Shown here piece after piece: positions 12,401 through 56,689 of a stretch of DNA of 64,000 nucleotides. Positions within the stretch are counted from its first letter, which is position 1. Every line of letters starts with the position of its first letter. Source of the stretch: Gymnorhina tibicen (taxonomy: Eukaryota; Chordata; Aves; Passeriformes; Artamidae); the NCBI GenBank assembly GCA_013399875.1, contig VXAZ01006882.1, positions 766,220-830,219 on the forward strand, in the 5' to 3' direction. A model generated the notes under the pieces. That model was not told where the DNA came from. It saw only the letters and a list, made by a program, of their open reading frames with translations, and made no database searches. A program made the translations under genes and the position numbers.

Positions 12401-15400
12401 GTATCCCCCCAGTACTTCCTGTTTTCTCAGCTCATTGGAGGTATTTTCTTGTTCTTTTTCTCTTCTTCACTTGCTATCCAGGTTATTGACACTGTATGGC
12501 ATGTACTCTTTGCTGACTAACAACATGATTGCTGTCAGGTTTCTGAAACTAACCTGGCTCTTTGGTAGGTTCTTTAAAGTCTAATAGATGTGGCAAAATA
12601 GAAGCAACCTCTTACCTACATTAACATCAAGGGAGACAGCCAAGTTCCTCACAGAACCAGAAAGAACACACAAAGACAGTAACTTGTCTGAGGTTATTTG
12701 TGAAGTCTGTGGCAGGTGTCCCATGCTTGTACCCTCAGCACATGGCTCTGCCTGTCAATTGTTCTGCAAGGAGACAAAACAAGAGGCAGATCCCTGCTCC
12801 TCTCCCCTGGTGAAGACCAGCTTCAGGCACTGGTCTGTACTGAGGCAGAGCCAAGGGTGCTGTGAGCCTGGAGGCTGGCAGTGTATCCCATCTTCCCATT
12901 GCTTCTACTGTTACTTCTGGAATGGGGTCTGGAAAGGAATTAGCCTGTGCTGTTCACTGTGGATGTGGATATGTTGTAGCCAGGTACCCATTTGACATGG
13001 CAGTTGTTGCTGAGGAGCAGCAGATTTGCTGCTGTCTGTGTGCTCATAGAAATGCTCTCTACAGTTCCAAAAATCAGCTGGAATTTGTCCGTACTGGGAG
13101 TGGGACACACTGGGACACAGCCCTGGTGAAGGTTCCAGCTGTGGTTCTATATGAAGCAAGCGTGGAGACCTCTCATCCTGTGTGTGCTCGCCAGGCTGGA
13201 GGGTCATGAGCCATCTGTGCCTCAGTGCTGTGTCAGACAGCTCAGGCACGGTGCTGTGTCACTGCAGCTGGACTGCTCCTCACTGGCTGTGTCAGTGCCC
13301 TCACACAGGCTCAGCAGGCTGTGTCCCTCCTGGGATCTATGCCTGGGCGAGCAGTGCACCTCCAGACCCTTGGCCTTTGTTTGTATTGACTGAGGAATAA
13401 AGACAAGCAGAGGAGCTGTTAAGGTTTTCTTGGCACCTTCTCTCCTTGGGTGCTGCTTCTCTGATGTCCTCCCCGTTTCTCAGCCTGCTTTTCTTCTCAC
13501 AGAACGTATAACAATGCAACTATCATTTTGTGCCTCATAAAATCCTCAATTAATGGACTTCAGTTTTCTTTTAAGCCTGAAGTTGTAAATAGCAAGTAGG
13601 GGTGTCAGACAGTAGTAAACTTCAGCCAGCAGCAGAGTAAATGTTGATGGACTGTTTTAAGAACAAGTTTCTTTGTAAAGCTTTCATGCCATAAATTTGA
13701 TGTGTGTGGTACAAGGAGTCTATTTTGGGTTGTGTTGTTGTCCTCTTTCCTTGCTCTTTTGTTTACTTGTTTTTGTGCATCTGATGGTTTCTTATTTTTG
13801 GTGCCTTCTTTGACCTGATACAAGATTGCGTTAGTGTCAGCTGCTGCTTTGGGAGTTGGTACTTTTGTAGGGATTTGCAGTAGGATCTAAGGCTGCTTTA
13901 GAAGCACTTACTGAGCAGTGAAGGCAGTTCCCTTTTAGAGGAGCTGTTGCAGATGGCTCCACACATGTTGGACAGTGATCTTGAGATGAGGGTACCCTGA
14001 TGTGTTGGGAACAGAAATGTCTTGGCTCTTGTCTGCTTATTTAAAAAACTCTGTGTCCTTTTGCACCAGTGACTTGGAAAAGTGCTCCCATGTTCTGCAG
14101 AAAAGGCATCTGTGGTTGTATGGAGAAGTTCAGTGGTTTGTCCTAGCAAAAATTTGCAGGAAACAGGAATGAATCCCAGAAGTGTGAATACCTGCCAGTT
14201 GCTCTAACTAGGATTTGTAGCATGTGTGATTTCCAAAACCAGAAAAGCCCTGTTAGGTCAAGTATTCTCCCCAACAGGGACTGAGGCTGGGGTGTCCTGG
14301 ATGCCACCACCTTTGGGAGCTTTTTGTCCCATTCCAAGCCCAGTGTCCTTACCTTGGTGGTTGCAGACTCTATGCAGGAAGCTATGGACAAGTGCAGAGG
14401 AATTGTGAGTAGATCCCCAAACACCTTTATTTTTTCATTTAGGTCATAAGAGGACGGTGAACTGTTTTCCTGTTTTAATGTGAAGTCAGGCAAGAAGGAA
14501 CCTCCACTGCTCCACTGCTCTGGAGCTGAAGATTATTTTTTGAGCAATGAACCGTTAAATGCTGAATCCCTGTTTAAGCAGTTTAAAAATATTGTACCAT
14601 TGTGGTAGCTGAGAAAACAACAGATTTTGTGTGTCGATCTTGTTTTGCTTTCTGCACATAGGTGTCATTTCTTCCCTGATCTATTTAAGAATAGCATTTG
14701 TACATTTGTTCTCCTAATCTTCCCATCCTGCTGCTCTGAAGCCAAGGTCTTGCTGGCAGCTGGAAATAAATAAGTGCATGCAGCAACTGCTCCGTTTCCC
14801 CCCTCTGCCTGCTCCAGATCCATGATACCCCCAAGGTAGATAGGCCATTACGCACGCTAAGATCACTAACGTAGCAGGTGAATATTAGATATATGAAGTT
14901 AGTCAGCTGTAAATAAAAGGCCTGGCAAAGAATAAAAGGCAAAACGTTGTCCCTGAGGAAGTAAATGGGGATATGATGCCTGCCTGCCCTAGTGCCCTAA
15001 AGAGTTGATGCAGCATCTGGACCATATTCACCTGCCAGGTGAAAGGCATGTGGCAGCCTGGGCTTTGCCCTTTCCTTCCTTGGAGGTAGGAGCTGTGTCC
15101 TTCCAAACATACCATAAGGCCTTGAGGAGATGGGTACAGCAAATCTTCTCGTGTGGTGTTGGTCTCTGTCTCTCCTTGTGGGATTTGGAGGTTTCAAGTC
15201 CATCCCATGCTCTCCTTATTAGTGGTCTTTATCCAGCGCCAGTAGCTCTAGCCAGAGGACTCCCTGTTCTTTATTTTTGCTTCTTGCAGCGTGGTTTGTC
15301 TCTCAGCTCTCCCTGGCAGTCCTGGGGTGGCCGTGAGTTAAGTCTTTTACATGTCAGATTCATCCTCTGACACGGGGGTTTAATGTTGTGTACTACAGCA

Positions 15401-16327
15401 AGTTTCTCAGCTAAGGATTGCAAAGGCAAAATGAGCTAAAAGGTGGCTGGAAGGTGCTAAAAATGGCAACTGTCTGTAAGTTTCAATTACTGCATTATAT
15501 TGCTGCTTCCTTGTCTCTTCCAGAGTTCTGTGGTGATTGTTGTTGGCTTGGCCTGCATGTGTCTACTGAGCCATGGGCCACCCGTTTATCAATCCATGTA
15601 GTTTTAGTCAGGACAGGGTTCCTTCCCTCTTGTTGCCTTCCTGGAGAGCTGCACATGTCTTGAGGCAAAACCAGCTCTTGCCCTGCCTGCAGGGAAAAGG
15701 GCCGTGGCTGTTTCTCTGGTGAGCACTGTTAGTGTGGGCTGGAGTGGTGCTAGGCTGGGGTTCAGCGGGTCATGTTTATCGTGGCACACCTTCTGTGAGT
15801 GTGTCAAGCAGAGAATAAACAGTGGAAAAGCAGAGAAAGCAGCAACACCTGCAGAGAAACCAGGGAAACTGGTCTTTTATTCTATTTTACCCTTCCTTCT
15901 TCTTCCAAATGTTGGGTTTTTTAATGTAAACAAAATGAAAAACATAATAGGCAAGATGCCAAATGGTTCATTAAAAGCAGCCTTAGTGCACCAGCTGGAA
16001 TTCAGTAGGAGTTTAGGGTGCCCAAAAATATGAACTCAAGGACTTTGTTATTTATCTAATTTTTATTATGGAAGTCCAAGCAAGAAGAGGCTTCCTTTGA
16101 TACCATTTACAAGGTAAGAGAGAGAATAGTGATGGGAGCAAGCTTACATCTGCCAAACCCCGTGACTGCTTTGCCCTGATTGCTGGTTTTTAGCTTGGGT
16201 GTAGATGTGGATCAAACCTCCGCTTGAGAGTGGCCAAATTCAAGCTCCTGTGCTGGTGATTTGTAGTGCTGCTGGTTTGTCAGCCTTTCCTGTGCTGCGA
16301 CAGGACAGGCTGTGTGAATAGGATGTG

Positions 16328-16400
16328 AGGTGACTGTCTCGGGATGCTCCAAGTCCATCAGAACCTCAGGTGTCTGCCTTGGGATGCTCTGGGTCCATTT
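16328..16400 (+). repeat. Two-copy 40-bp imperfect tandem repeat
   Basis: AGGTGACTGTCTCGGGATGC...AGTCCAT (from 16328) recurs 40 bp later as AGGTGTCTGCCTTGGGATGC...GGTCCAT (from 16368). It looks like a local duplication with several substitutions. Confidence 0.55.
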
Positions 16401-19400
16401 TAAGATGGTTCAGTGAGGTTGGTGGGTGAATGTCACTGTGCTGAGTGTAGACAGAGCCCACCGTGTGGTCCTGTGCATGGAAGTTGGGAGACGAGCCCTA
16501 CACCCAAATGGATGCACACCGGAGAGGTGGGGAAGTGGGGAAGAGCAGATAGGAGGTAGGAGAACATGGTAGAGAGACTGGCAAGCTGTCGAAGGCCAGC
16601 AGAGGAACTGGCAGTTCAACCTGCACATCCTGAAGCTGTGTTGACAGAAGAAAGCGGAGTCCTCCTGACAGCATGAAGTGATGACATGGCCCTTACGTGG
16701 TTCCAGATACATCGGTGTAAGGGAACTTTGTATCTTCTGCAGGAAGGGGAGGCAGGATGTGTAGAAGAAGACGTTTGCATTGATGCAATACCGCAGCATG
16801 ACTTTTCCTGGGCATTTCTCACATATAGGTGGAGCACGTAGAGTAGCCTGCTACCTTACTAGGCTCATGCAGATTCACCTTCAGCATGCCTTTACCAGAG
16901 AAGATGAGAGAAGGGTGAAATTTTTGTGCTGAGTTGCAACAGTTGGGATCTTTGAATGCAGCAAGAGTCTGCTTCCGTCCATACTAATATGAATATTGTT
17001 CTAACCCTGGCAGATCAATAATTCAAGGTGCAATTGCACTATTAACTATTCCAGGAGCAGGCCCGGATTTGGGTTTTCTGGACCACTTTGGGGCTTTGAC
17101 TGTTCAGCTAAGTGAGCCACAAGTGTTCAGCTTGAACCTGCCAAAAAACCAGCAACTTGTTACAGAGCCTTCCTGTGGCAAGGGATTGCTGCCTGTCAGG
17201 TGGGTTGGAGCCAGACTGGTCCATTTTAACTGTCAGTAGCTTGCAGGAAGGGCTGGCATCTCATACCTGATCTTGGACAGTGCTTCAACATTAACTCCGA
17301 GTTGCTAACTCAGGTTAGAACTCAAACCATTTTTCTTGGCTGTTTTTAATCTGAATTAAGGTAATGAAATTTTTATTGTGGCAGTCACGATGTTGGTGTC
17401 TCCCTTAAGTAGCTTTTCTTTGTTTACATTTGAGTCCTGGAGAACAAAAGTGAACCTGAGGCCTAAGCTCTGAACTAGGAATAATAAGGTCCATATGGAG
17501 AATTATTTCAGTCTATCTGCAATGGTTTAAATCCACATTTCATTTCACACAGGCTCTTTCATGTGTAGACAAGGGCAAGGGATGCAATCCTGTGGAATGT
17601 GGGATATTTGAGAGGCACAGTTGATTTTGAGACATCTTTTCCAGCTTTGTGAAGCCCTTCAGCTGTGTAAATAAAAAGCAAAACAGGGAGTGGGTTTTTT
17701 TTTGTTTTCCTCTTGCATATAATTGCCTTTTCTAGGTACTTTTTCATAGTTTCTTATCTATCCCAGAGAAGTGTTTCCCATTACAGTAAAAGGAAAAAGA
17801 AAAAAAGGGCTGTGGTATCCTTCACTTTTTTCTCCTTTAGCTGCTTCTGGAGTGTCCATTGCTCTGTCAGTCTTGGCATGTCTCCAGATTCAGTAGCTTA
17901 GAGCACAACCTTTTTTGTTTCAAACCATGATTCAAAAACACATGACAAAAGTACCCATGTAGCTGTCTGGGTTTGGGTATGAATGGGTGAAGGTGCTGGT
18001 GGCTCTTCCCAAGGCAGTCAGGAGGGTGGAAGCTCTCCCCTTGCTCTCTCTGGGTGGCAGAAGTGTCCTTGTGATCCAGCTGGCTTTTCTGCATCATCAG
18101 GGTACGTCCATTCCTTTGTCACATGAAGTAAAGTCACTTTTTCTTTTAAAATAGTCACCATTTCACAGGCCACCTTCTGATGCTGCAGTGCTGCGAGGTA
18201 GGTTCATGTAACCTGTAGGAATGTACTTCCTTTCCTTGCTGTGCTGTGCTGAGGTGTAATTACTGAATGCCTGGACAAGGTTTAATGGGGAAAGCTGTTT
18301 CCCTGCCCCACACCCTCTGTACACACACATCTTCCCCTCCCAGGTCATGTAACTGTCCCAAAGCTCAAGTGGTTTAGTAAGTGGCCAGGATCCCAGCAGG
18401 AGCACAGTTTGAATGGATTGTTTTTGTTTTGATGTGATAAAAAAACACCCACAAAGAAAATATGTTGGGCTAGGGGTGTTCTCCAGCGGGGTGAAAAGGA
18501 ACTCTCTCCATTTTTTCTTTCACCGTGTCCTGCAGCTATGCTGAAACCTCAGCATCCTTGTTCGTGTTATCTCACATTAAGCACTGGTTAAGCACAGCCC
18601 TTAAATATACACCTAACTTTAAACATTGCTGGCTTTACTATGCAAAAGTAATTCCATGTTTTGCTTTTTGGGGGCCACAGCCTGAACAGCCACAGCTTTG
18701 TACAGAAGGGGAAAGCAAAAAAACCTGGGCAAGTCCCAATACTAGTTGCACTTGGAAAAGTGAACCTGTGTGAGGAGCCATGAAACCTTTGTAGTGGCAG
18801 CAGGTATGAGGTGCTGGGAGTCTGCAGAGCAGCAGTTTCACTGTGTGGGAAGAGGCGTGTAAAGCGGGTGGGCTGAGAGGTGTTGAGAGATGAAAGCCAG
18901 ATGCATTTGTAAAGTGTTGCCTGTGGTTGCATTGGCAGTTAGCAGAGAAAGAGTTGGAGAGTTGAGGAAAGAAATGTAGTTAGATAGGTAGGTTATGTGT
19001 TTGAAGAGGGGAGATGGATCCTTGAAAGCCATGAGCAGAGAAATGCTGTCGAATGCTAATTAAGCAAGGGGGAAAATATATTTTCAGGTTATTTCCATCA
19101 GCTGTGACAAGGTCCACTGTTTCAGTCCATTCCCAGCTCTCAGCAATTTAACTGGGTGATTCAAGGTCCAGACAAAAGACATAATAATTTAAATTTGAAG
19201 AAATGTTTAGTCAAAACTGTTAAATTCACAGCTACTACATGAATATACCTTCTGTATTCATTGACATTCTGTATTCGTTATTCCTGCAAGTGCACTGTCA
19301 AGAGGGAATTTTAAACCAATATTAGTAAGTCACTATGTAAAACTCTTAATGCTTCAATTCCTAACAGAAGTTTGTTTATCCCATCTCAGAATGGGTGTTT

Positions 19401-22085
19401 CCATTCCAAGTACTTGTGACCAAGGTAGTTTTACTTGGATACAACCTGAATTCAAAATATCCCCTCCACACAGAGAGCTTCTTATGAACAGCTAGTTCAG
19501 AGGCCAAAAGTTACTTGTAGCAAGTACAGAGGATAACTTCTGAATAAATGAATATATTGGAGGAAATCATAAGCTGCTTACAGGGTGTTTGCAAACAGGA
19601 ACAGAGAGTACATTCATCAAAGAAATTACTCGGTTTGAATAATTTGTTCAGCTCAGAGCCTGTTTACCTGGCTGTGAGGGGAATGGGGAAGTTTAATTGG
19701 CAAATGTTGGTATTGTGCTTTGAGACAGTTGTATGAAAGGCAGTATGAAAGGGAAGCGTTCTTGTTGTTTATAGGGTTGTAAGTCCTTCTGTGGTTTGTG
19801 TGAATGCAGCCTTTTCTTCAGGGTTGTATAAAGAAGGGATGCAGTGGTTGTTTTGCAACACGTGCATGTGGGGGAGGTCCTCGGAAAGATGTCTTCACTC
19901 CGAACGGCGCCCTGGCTGTGTCTGCCCTGCCTGCAGAGCCAGCCCCACGCACCTGCCCACGGTCTGCAGGCACCCGAGGGTGGAAGCGGCTGAGCACAGA
20001 CTGCCCTGGGGGTGTTACGGACCCTGAGTACACAGAGAGAGTTGTCTCTGCTTCAGCTGATGGTGAATATGGCCCGTTTTTTATCAAAAAGGCCTCAGTA
20101 TTGTATTTTAACTTAACCAAGTTTTGCAGAGAATACAGTAAACATCTTTCACAAAAGTAGTGAAATCATGACTGTATCTGTTCTGTCCAACTCACCGTCT
20201 GCTCTTTAAAGGAGCTGTAAGAAAACTGCAAGTAAATGTGCAGATGTGGAAGAGCAGATAGAGGTCTGAATTGGGCTGGGAAGTATTCTGTAAATACCTT
20301 AACAGAGTGTCTCAGTACTCAATATCTAGAGAGAATCCTTCTCAGTTACATCACCATTGATTTTTTGAAATGGATGAGTTGTCACTGGGAGCAAAATTTG
20401 GCCCATACAACTAAGTAATAAATATCTTTTTGCAGGAAGTATATTTATAAACAAAGAGTGAGCCTTGGATCTTCGAGTTACATTTGCAAAACTACTGCCT
20501 GAAAATTGGCATGGTTCCTTCCAGTCAGGGGATCTTGGAGACAGTTTTGCTGCATCACAAGCTGCAATAGTATCTCTGAGGCTTTGAAAATGAACACCAG
20601 TGTCTCTGCAAACAGGATACTATTTGTGAGTTTTAATTGGAACCAGTCATGTCTGAATGCTGCAGACTTTGAAATAGCAGAGCTAACCTAAGAAAGCTAT
20701 TCAGGATCTATCCACAGTGTTCACCAGATACACAGGGGTGAAGAGCTTACTGAGATCAAGGCCCAGCATGAGATTCTGCTCTGAACTTGAACTGAATCGA
20801 GCAAATCTTTTGTGTGTGTATGTTGTTTTGAAAATGGGTGCTTCAAATATCTTCCTTCCTCTCCTCCCTAGCTTGGCAAGAACTAGATGCAAAAATATTA
20901 CAAGACAGGCTTTTGCAAAGGGGGAATTGAGTCACAGAGAAGCTGAATGCCATGTATTTAAAGTCAATGTTTGTCTTCTCACTTAACAAAACTGGTGATT
21001 GGAAGATGTGAGGAAGAAGGAAAGGGATGTTGGATAATCTTCTATTACCCTGTAATAGTTACGTAGAAGCAACTGACCTGGCTGAGAATTTAATTTTAGC
21101 TTTTGCCACTTGGCTGGGAAAGCTCTAGCTAACTCGCTCAAGTATGCTGTTATATTTTGGTACAACAGTCTGTCTCTTTAAATGCTTCCTTAAAGCCGAT
21201 GGGCAGTGACAAGAATTTTCTCTGGAAGTAAGTAGATGTTGGTCCCCTGTCCTCTTTGTTGCACAAGTGTGATTATCTTACAAATTTCTTTTAAAAGGGT
21301 TACCAGCACTGCCTTGGTTGCACTAATGGGGTCCTTGAGGACTGAGATGAGGAAAATCGTGTTGATTGTGCACTCCATTCTCTTGGTGAGCATCAGCTGG
21401 CCTCTCCAAAAGCTGTCCCTGCTGACAGCCTGGGTGGCTCTCATGGCCCCGGTGGGGTATGGTCAAGTGCTCTGGTAGCTGTGTTGTTTCAGCCTACAAA
21501 CCTACCAAAAATCCACACCCCAAAACCCCCAAACAATGAAGAAAACGCCTAAAGAAAAAAGAGAAAGAACACCAGAATTCAGTGGACTGAATATATGGAT
21601 ACTCCATAATAATTTCCAGTAGACAGAAAGGGTGTTTTGATGGAGTTGCCTTATGCAGAACTAGACTAGCAGGACCAAGGGCTTGTTATTATGACAGGAA
21701 AACCTGGACCCAGAATAGAGTATAACTTGAGCTATCTGCTGTTGACATTTCTCTACAATGTAAACCTGAGAGATTCCTCAGCTGAATATGTCTTACTGCC
21801 CCTCCATTCTCTACAGGTTTTGTCTGAGTTGGAGTAAATCAGGACAAAACAGTTAAAATATAAAGTCTTATGTGATAGTGAATGTTCTTGTGTCGTGATG
21901 CAGTGGTACATGGAAAATCTCTAAATTAGAATGAATGGAAGAGCAGATAGATTCCTCTGATCAGGAAAACCATAAATTTTAAGTCTCTTGGTGTGTATTG
22001 CCTTGTGGTTTGCTTTAGTCTTGATTTAGACCAGCTTTAGAAAGTTAATATCAACCGTTAAACCTTCTAGGCTATCTTCCCCCCT

Positions 22086-22103
22086 CTTTTTTTTTTTTTT
22101 TTT
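22086..22103 (+). repeat. Poly(T) run
   Basis: An uninterrupted T run following a CCCCTC stretch. No poly(A) signal is placed to make it a retrocopy tail on the minus strand. Confidence 0.7.
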
Positions 22104-24886
22104 CTGGTTTAGAAGTGAATAAAAGAGCTTTGTACAGTTCTTGAAACTGAGCCTGAAACAGCTCTGAACAAAATATAGTGTTCCTTTCAAAATCTTGGAA
22201 ATAATTACATCATAGGCAAATTGGGCCAGAAACCGTTAATAGTATTCTTTGTGGGATGAAATCCCATGGGAGGACCTATTTCATCAGACTGGCATTGTTT
22301 ACAAATAGATGCAGTGACAGATACAGTTGTCCCATTCTGAGGGACAGCTGAAACTGTGGCCTGTAATGGACTTCTCAGAATAACTGCCTTGATTTTGATA
22401 ACAAGCTGAAACGTGCCTTGGTGCTCCTGTGGTCAGCTTCACGCTGACCATCCTGGGAGTGAAGGCTGTATTTGGCACTGGAAAACTATTTGTAGCTGGG
22501 TTAAACAGAAAATAAAAGTCTCTCTTGCATAAACTCCTGGTCTTTGCTGGAAGAACGGGGAGCTGTGTCCAGATGTCTCTGCTGGGCTTCATAAGCTGGC
22601 AACTCTGCACAGAAACCTGGGCATCATGGGCTTTCCCTTCACCAGGACAATGAACACGGCATGTGTGGATCTCCCTGTTACCTCACAATGGTTTTCATTA
22701 CTGGCTACCCCACCACCTTCCTTACTAGAAAACCTTCTGCATTTCAGGATGGAACTCACAAAGGTTAGTAATATGAACTGTTCGACCTCAATCTACAAAA
22801 GCATTTAGTTCTCTAGGTAAGTAGGCTAGTCTGTACTCAAACTAAACTGCCACAAGCTGTAGTCTGGGCACAATTACAGCTGTTCCCGGGTGATACAAAG
22901 CACGTTACTGCCTGTGTATGTGCTTCTGCAGGAGAGTGAGCTGTGAGCTCCATCACCAGAGCACGTCTTTACCTGGACAGTGGGGCTGTGTGGGCAGAGC
23001 CTTCTCTTGGGAACCAGACACATGCTGGGCACTGTGGTTTTCTCTGAAGGATCACTTTTGCTTTCCCAGGCGGTGTGGTCCAAATGACAAACACATCTTT
23101 CTCTCTGACAGCTGCCTCCAATACGTGACTCCATTAGTTACACGTGTGTGATCTTTTCCATGCTTTTAGGCCTGAAGGCAAAGCTCTAGAGAGCAACACC
23201 TGGTCAGTGGCTTCCTGTGGTTTAGTGTTACCTGCAGTTACAGGTGGAGGTGAGCAAACCCATGGTGTAGAGGAAGCCTGGCAGTTCACACAGGGTGAGC
23301 CTATGAGTAGACATCCTCTTTGGATGGTGAACACCACATTGATCTACCAGCAGAGCAATTGTTTGAGCTCTCCCTAATTTGCTGCAGGGAAAAGATGCTG
23401 GAAAAGGGCAGGTCACTAATTTAACACAAACCAGTTGAAAGCAGCTGGGAAGGTGCTCATTCAAACTGCTCCCCTGATGGAGGTGAGCAAGTAGGGGGTC
23501 AGTAGCAGCTTCAAGTGTGTGTTTGTGAATCAGGATCTCCAGGATCCCTGCTCCATGCTGTCTGTACTAGGGAGAGGACTGGGGCCAGCTGTTGCTAGAG
23601 TTTTCAGCTGTGTGACCTTGGGACGGGTCTGTGGGATCCCATGGAGATCCAGATGTTCAGGGACAGATGCAAACTAGAGATGTGATGGTGTATTTCATTT
23701 ATTGTTCTTTTCACTGGACTGGTGCTTTGAATCTCAAAACTGGTGTTTTGGGATTTAATTTAGATGAAATTAAATATGTAAGTCAAGTAATTTTAAAAAG
23801 TGATCATTTTATGTGTGGTAATTTGAAAATGATAACAAAGGCTAAAATGCTCATGTCATGAAAAAAAGTCTAAAGTGAACATCTCTAAATGTTTCAGTTG
23901 ATCATTTAGCTTTTACTTGTAAGGTGATGTCAGTTAAGGCAATATGGATTTCATTATTTCCTATTAATGTACCAGCCATAAATCTGGCAAAATTACAGCT
24001 ATATCAAAACAAATGTGATTGTTGAAAATGTTAATCTCCATGACCATGCATGGAGACCCAACCAACCATGCAACCCCAAAAACCCGCAACCATGGCAGCT
24101 TTACCTGGCCAAAGGAAGAGCAGCGCTGCTGTTAGCACTGGAGCTTCAGGACCTCTCTCTGTGTGACAGTCACCGTGTTTGGCTGATACTCTGAAAAAAA
24201 CCCTACAGCTTCCATAGCTGAAAAACAAGTTACTTCCCTTTAAATTTAAGAGAGTAGCTGATGAGTGCAATAGCTTGTGTTACCTGAGAATTAGCATGAG
24301 GAGAGATCCAGAACACGTTCACAGTGATGTGCATGTGCCTTCTGTAAAAGGAGCCACATTGATTTTAGGGGATGGAAGACAAGGTGCCTGTAAAATCGTA
24401 ACCTTTAGAAAGATGCAGTATAGCCCACATCACTTCTGATCTGTCTGAAATTATACTCTATTTTTGGGTCTTAAACCAGTTAATTTTATGAAGGGTTGCT
24501 TGCTACCCATATCCGCTCAACAAACACCTTGTTTCTTACATCAATAAAAAATGATTGACTACAATTCCAGGTAGTTTCAGTAAATCTTTTAGCTTTTACT
24601 TTGGAAGTCTGTTTTAGAGGAAAATTTGGATTGTAAACAACTACAGGGAAATAGTTATAAAGAAAAACTTCAAAAACCTATAACAGGGATAAAAAAAAAG
24701 CTGTATTTTAACAGTAATACCTTGGTTTTTAGGAACTGGCTGCTGAATTTATTTATAGCAACCAGCAGCAACCTTATTCAGAGCAAACTTCTAACAGAGA
24801 GATTTTCTTACGCCACCAGAAACCTTTTCCTGCCACCAGCCTTGGCATCCTCCCTTGACAGGCGTGTTTTGTGTTGTGCTTTGCAG

Positions 24887-54648
<29,762 letters not shown>

Positions 54649-56689
54649 CACTGCAGGTCGGCTTTCTGCCCTGCCAGCTCGGAGCAGGACTGAGAACACA
54701 AACTCTGTAAAACCTCAACTCTCGTGCTGCGGGACAGATGGATGGATGAACAAACCAACGGTCACAGTCATGGTGGTAGGACCACCCCAGTTCCTCAAGG
54801 AGTAAAAAATTATCATTTGTCTTCTTCCTGCTTTCTGGCTCCTTAATTTATTTTTAAGATGAATCGGGGCTAAGGACAGAGAGGTAATGACAGAAAATGC
54901 TTTGCTGCCTCAATCATTTCCAAGGTAAAGCAAATTCAGTTGGAAGATTCCCTTCCTTCTCACCCTGTGAATAAGCTGTACATTCACTTTTAAATTGTCA
55001 GTTCTTTCTTAACGATGTAAAGTCGTGTTTATGGGGTTTTTGGTATGGTTTGGAATTGGAGAAGGGCAATTCTTCATTCATCAACTCCAGACTGCACTGC
55101 CTTTTGAATACAGCCCACTCAAGTGTTTTTGCCCAGTCATGGTACTTCTGGATAAGGAAGAAAGTGCAATTGCATTTCCAACCAAAAAGGAATGAAGAGT
55201 GGGACAGACAAAACATCCTGTGGAGATACAGGCATTCAGCTGGGACTGTGTAGTGTTTCAGTTCTTGCCAACTGGATTTGTACCCCTAACTGCAATCTCT
55301 TTGCCTGGGTGAGAATCTTACTCAGCTGAAAAAGCAGAAAGATCAGTCGGGTGCTCAGAACAGGCTTGTCTGATGCAAAGCTGTCAGAGCAATGTGAGGG
55401 GAGAGCAGGCCCAGCTGTGCCCAGGGCTGAGCCCCAGCAGAGCCCTGGCAGAGCCCAGAGCAGCCTCAGCATCAGCAGAGCCAGGCTGGGAGGAGGCACT
55501 GGTAGCGACAAGCAGCAGCAGCCTGGCCCTGGGTGCCTCTTCCTGGGACAGGACTAATCCTCCCGTCTCAGAGCCAAACTGAGCGTGGGCTGCTCCCCAG
55601 GGAAATTGTGGCCGTGCTGTGAAATGCACAGCCTGATGGGATTGGCCATCCTGAGTCTCTGCAGGAGTGGAGAAGGGCAAACAGAGCGGAGCGGTGGTGC
55701 CGCTTCTGAGGGTGCCTGTTCTTCTCCCAGCTGTCTTGTAGCTTCTGGGAAAGGTTTGTAGTGTCTGCGGAATTCTCGGCAGAGGGCGAGGGAGCCGGGC
55801 TGCTCTGCAGGCTCCTGCACAGGTGAGCGTCCTTTAGGCGCGGGAGTTCTGCCCTGGGAACCGAGGCTGACGCGAGGGACAACCTGCACAGTTCGGATCT
55901 GCAGGAGCCAGTGCAGCAGCCAGCCCTGGAAGAAAGCGCCTTAAAACCTGGAGTTGTGCACTGAGCAAGAGCAAAGGTGTGAAATGCAGAGTGGATTGCA
56001 GAATTACTCGGAGGCACCAGGCCAGCCTGCTTTCTGCTGTCCTACATATGGCAAGCACTGCGTAATGAAGCTCTGAGTTACTGCAAGAGAGGGAACTGGG
56101 GATGTGCCTGAGGATTGTGCTTGACTAGTCAGCAGATTTGGAAGGGAGCAGAATATTTTCAGTATGCAATTTGTGTTTTATTTATTCGTTTCTGAAAGAC
56201 ACAATGTGGCTTCACTCAGTAAAAGCATTTGCACGGCATATTTGTTGCTGTATTTTAGGAGTACAACTCGTGCAAGACCTTCCAAACAGCAACTGAAGCA
56301 ACACGCAGCCAGTGAGCAAAAAAACCCCCGCAGTGAAACAGCTTTCTGCTATAGTTCTTCATGTTGACCTGGTCCTGCAAAGGTTTAAGTAGCCTTTAAG
56401 GCACTCACTGCCTTCATGTCTGGCCAGCAGGAATGAAGGATGCTTAGGCTGTTCTTGAATCAGGCCAGGAGCTTGTCTGGCTTTGGTGTCCTGTTTAGTT
56501 GCAGTCTGTGTGGCAAGTGTCCTTACTGCTGCTACCCTCCCTTGCGCTGGCCATCCCAGTGTCCTTGGCAGAGGCAACCCTCCTTGAGTTACCACAGCTA
56601 AGTAGGAATTAACTTTTCTTCATTTCTTGGGGAGCAGAACAGATCCAATTTTTCAGATGGCCAGATAACACGCCGAGGCGAGTAGCTCT

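Larger units (their letters stand above)
5873..24886 (+). other. Noncoding 19 kb up to the first coding exon
   Basis: The final AG at 24885-24886 is a used splice acceptor, so at least the right part is intron. I found no conserved coding exon, tRNA or known repeat beyond microsatellites and the tandem repeat at 16328. The one compositional outlier is the CpG-rich patch at 19862-20040. Several 60-140-residue open frames here (for example 6966-7394 and 16410-16799) have no recognisable content. Confidence 0.5.

Noticed and set aside
16410..16799. 129-codon minus-strand frame
   Set aside because: Cys- and His-rich by chance, with no regular spacing of a zinc finger and no family resemblance.
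22086..22103. Poly(T) as a minus-strand retrocopy tail
   Set aside because: No TTTATT (AATAAA on the minus strand) lies within the expected 10-30 nt.
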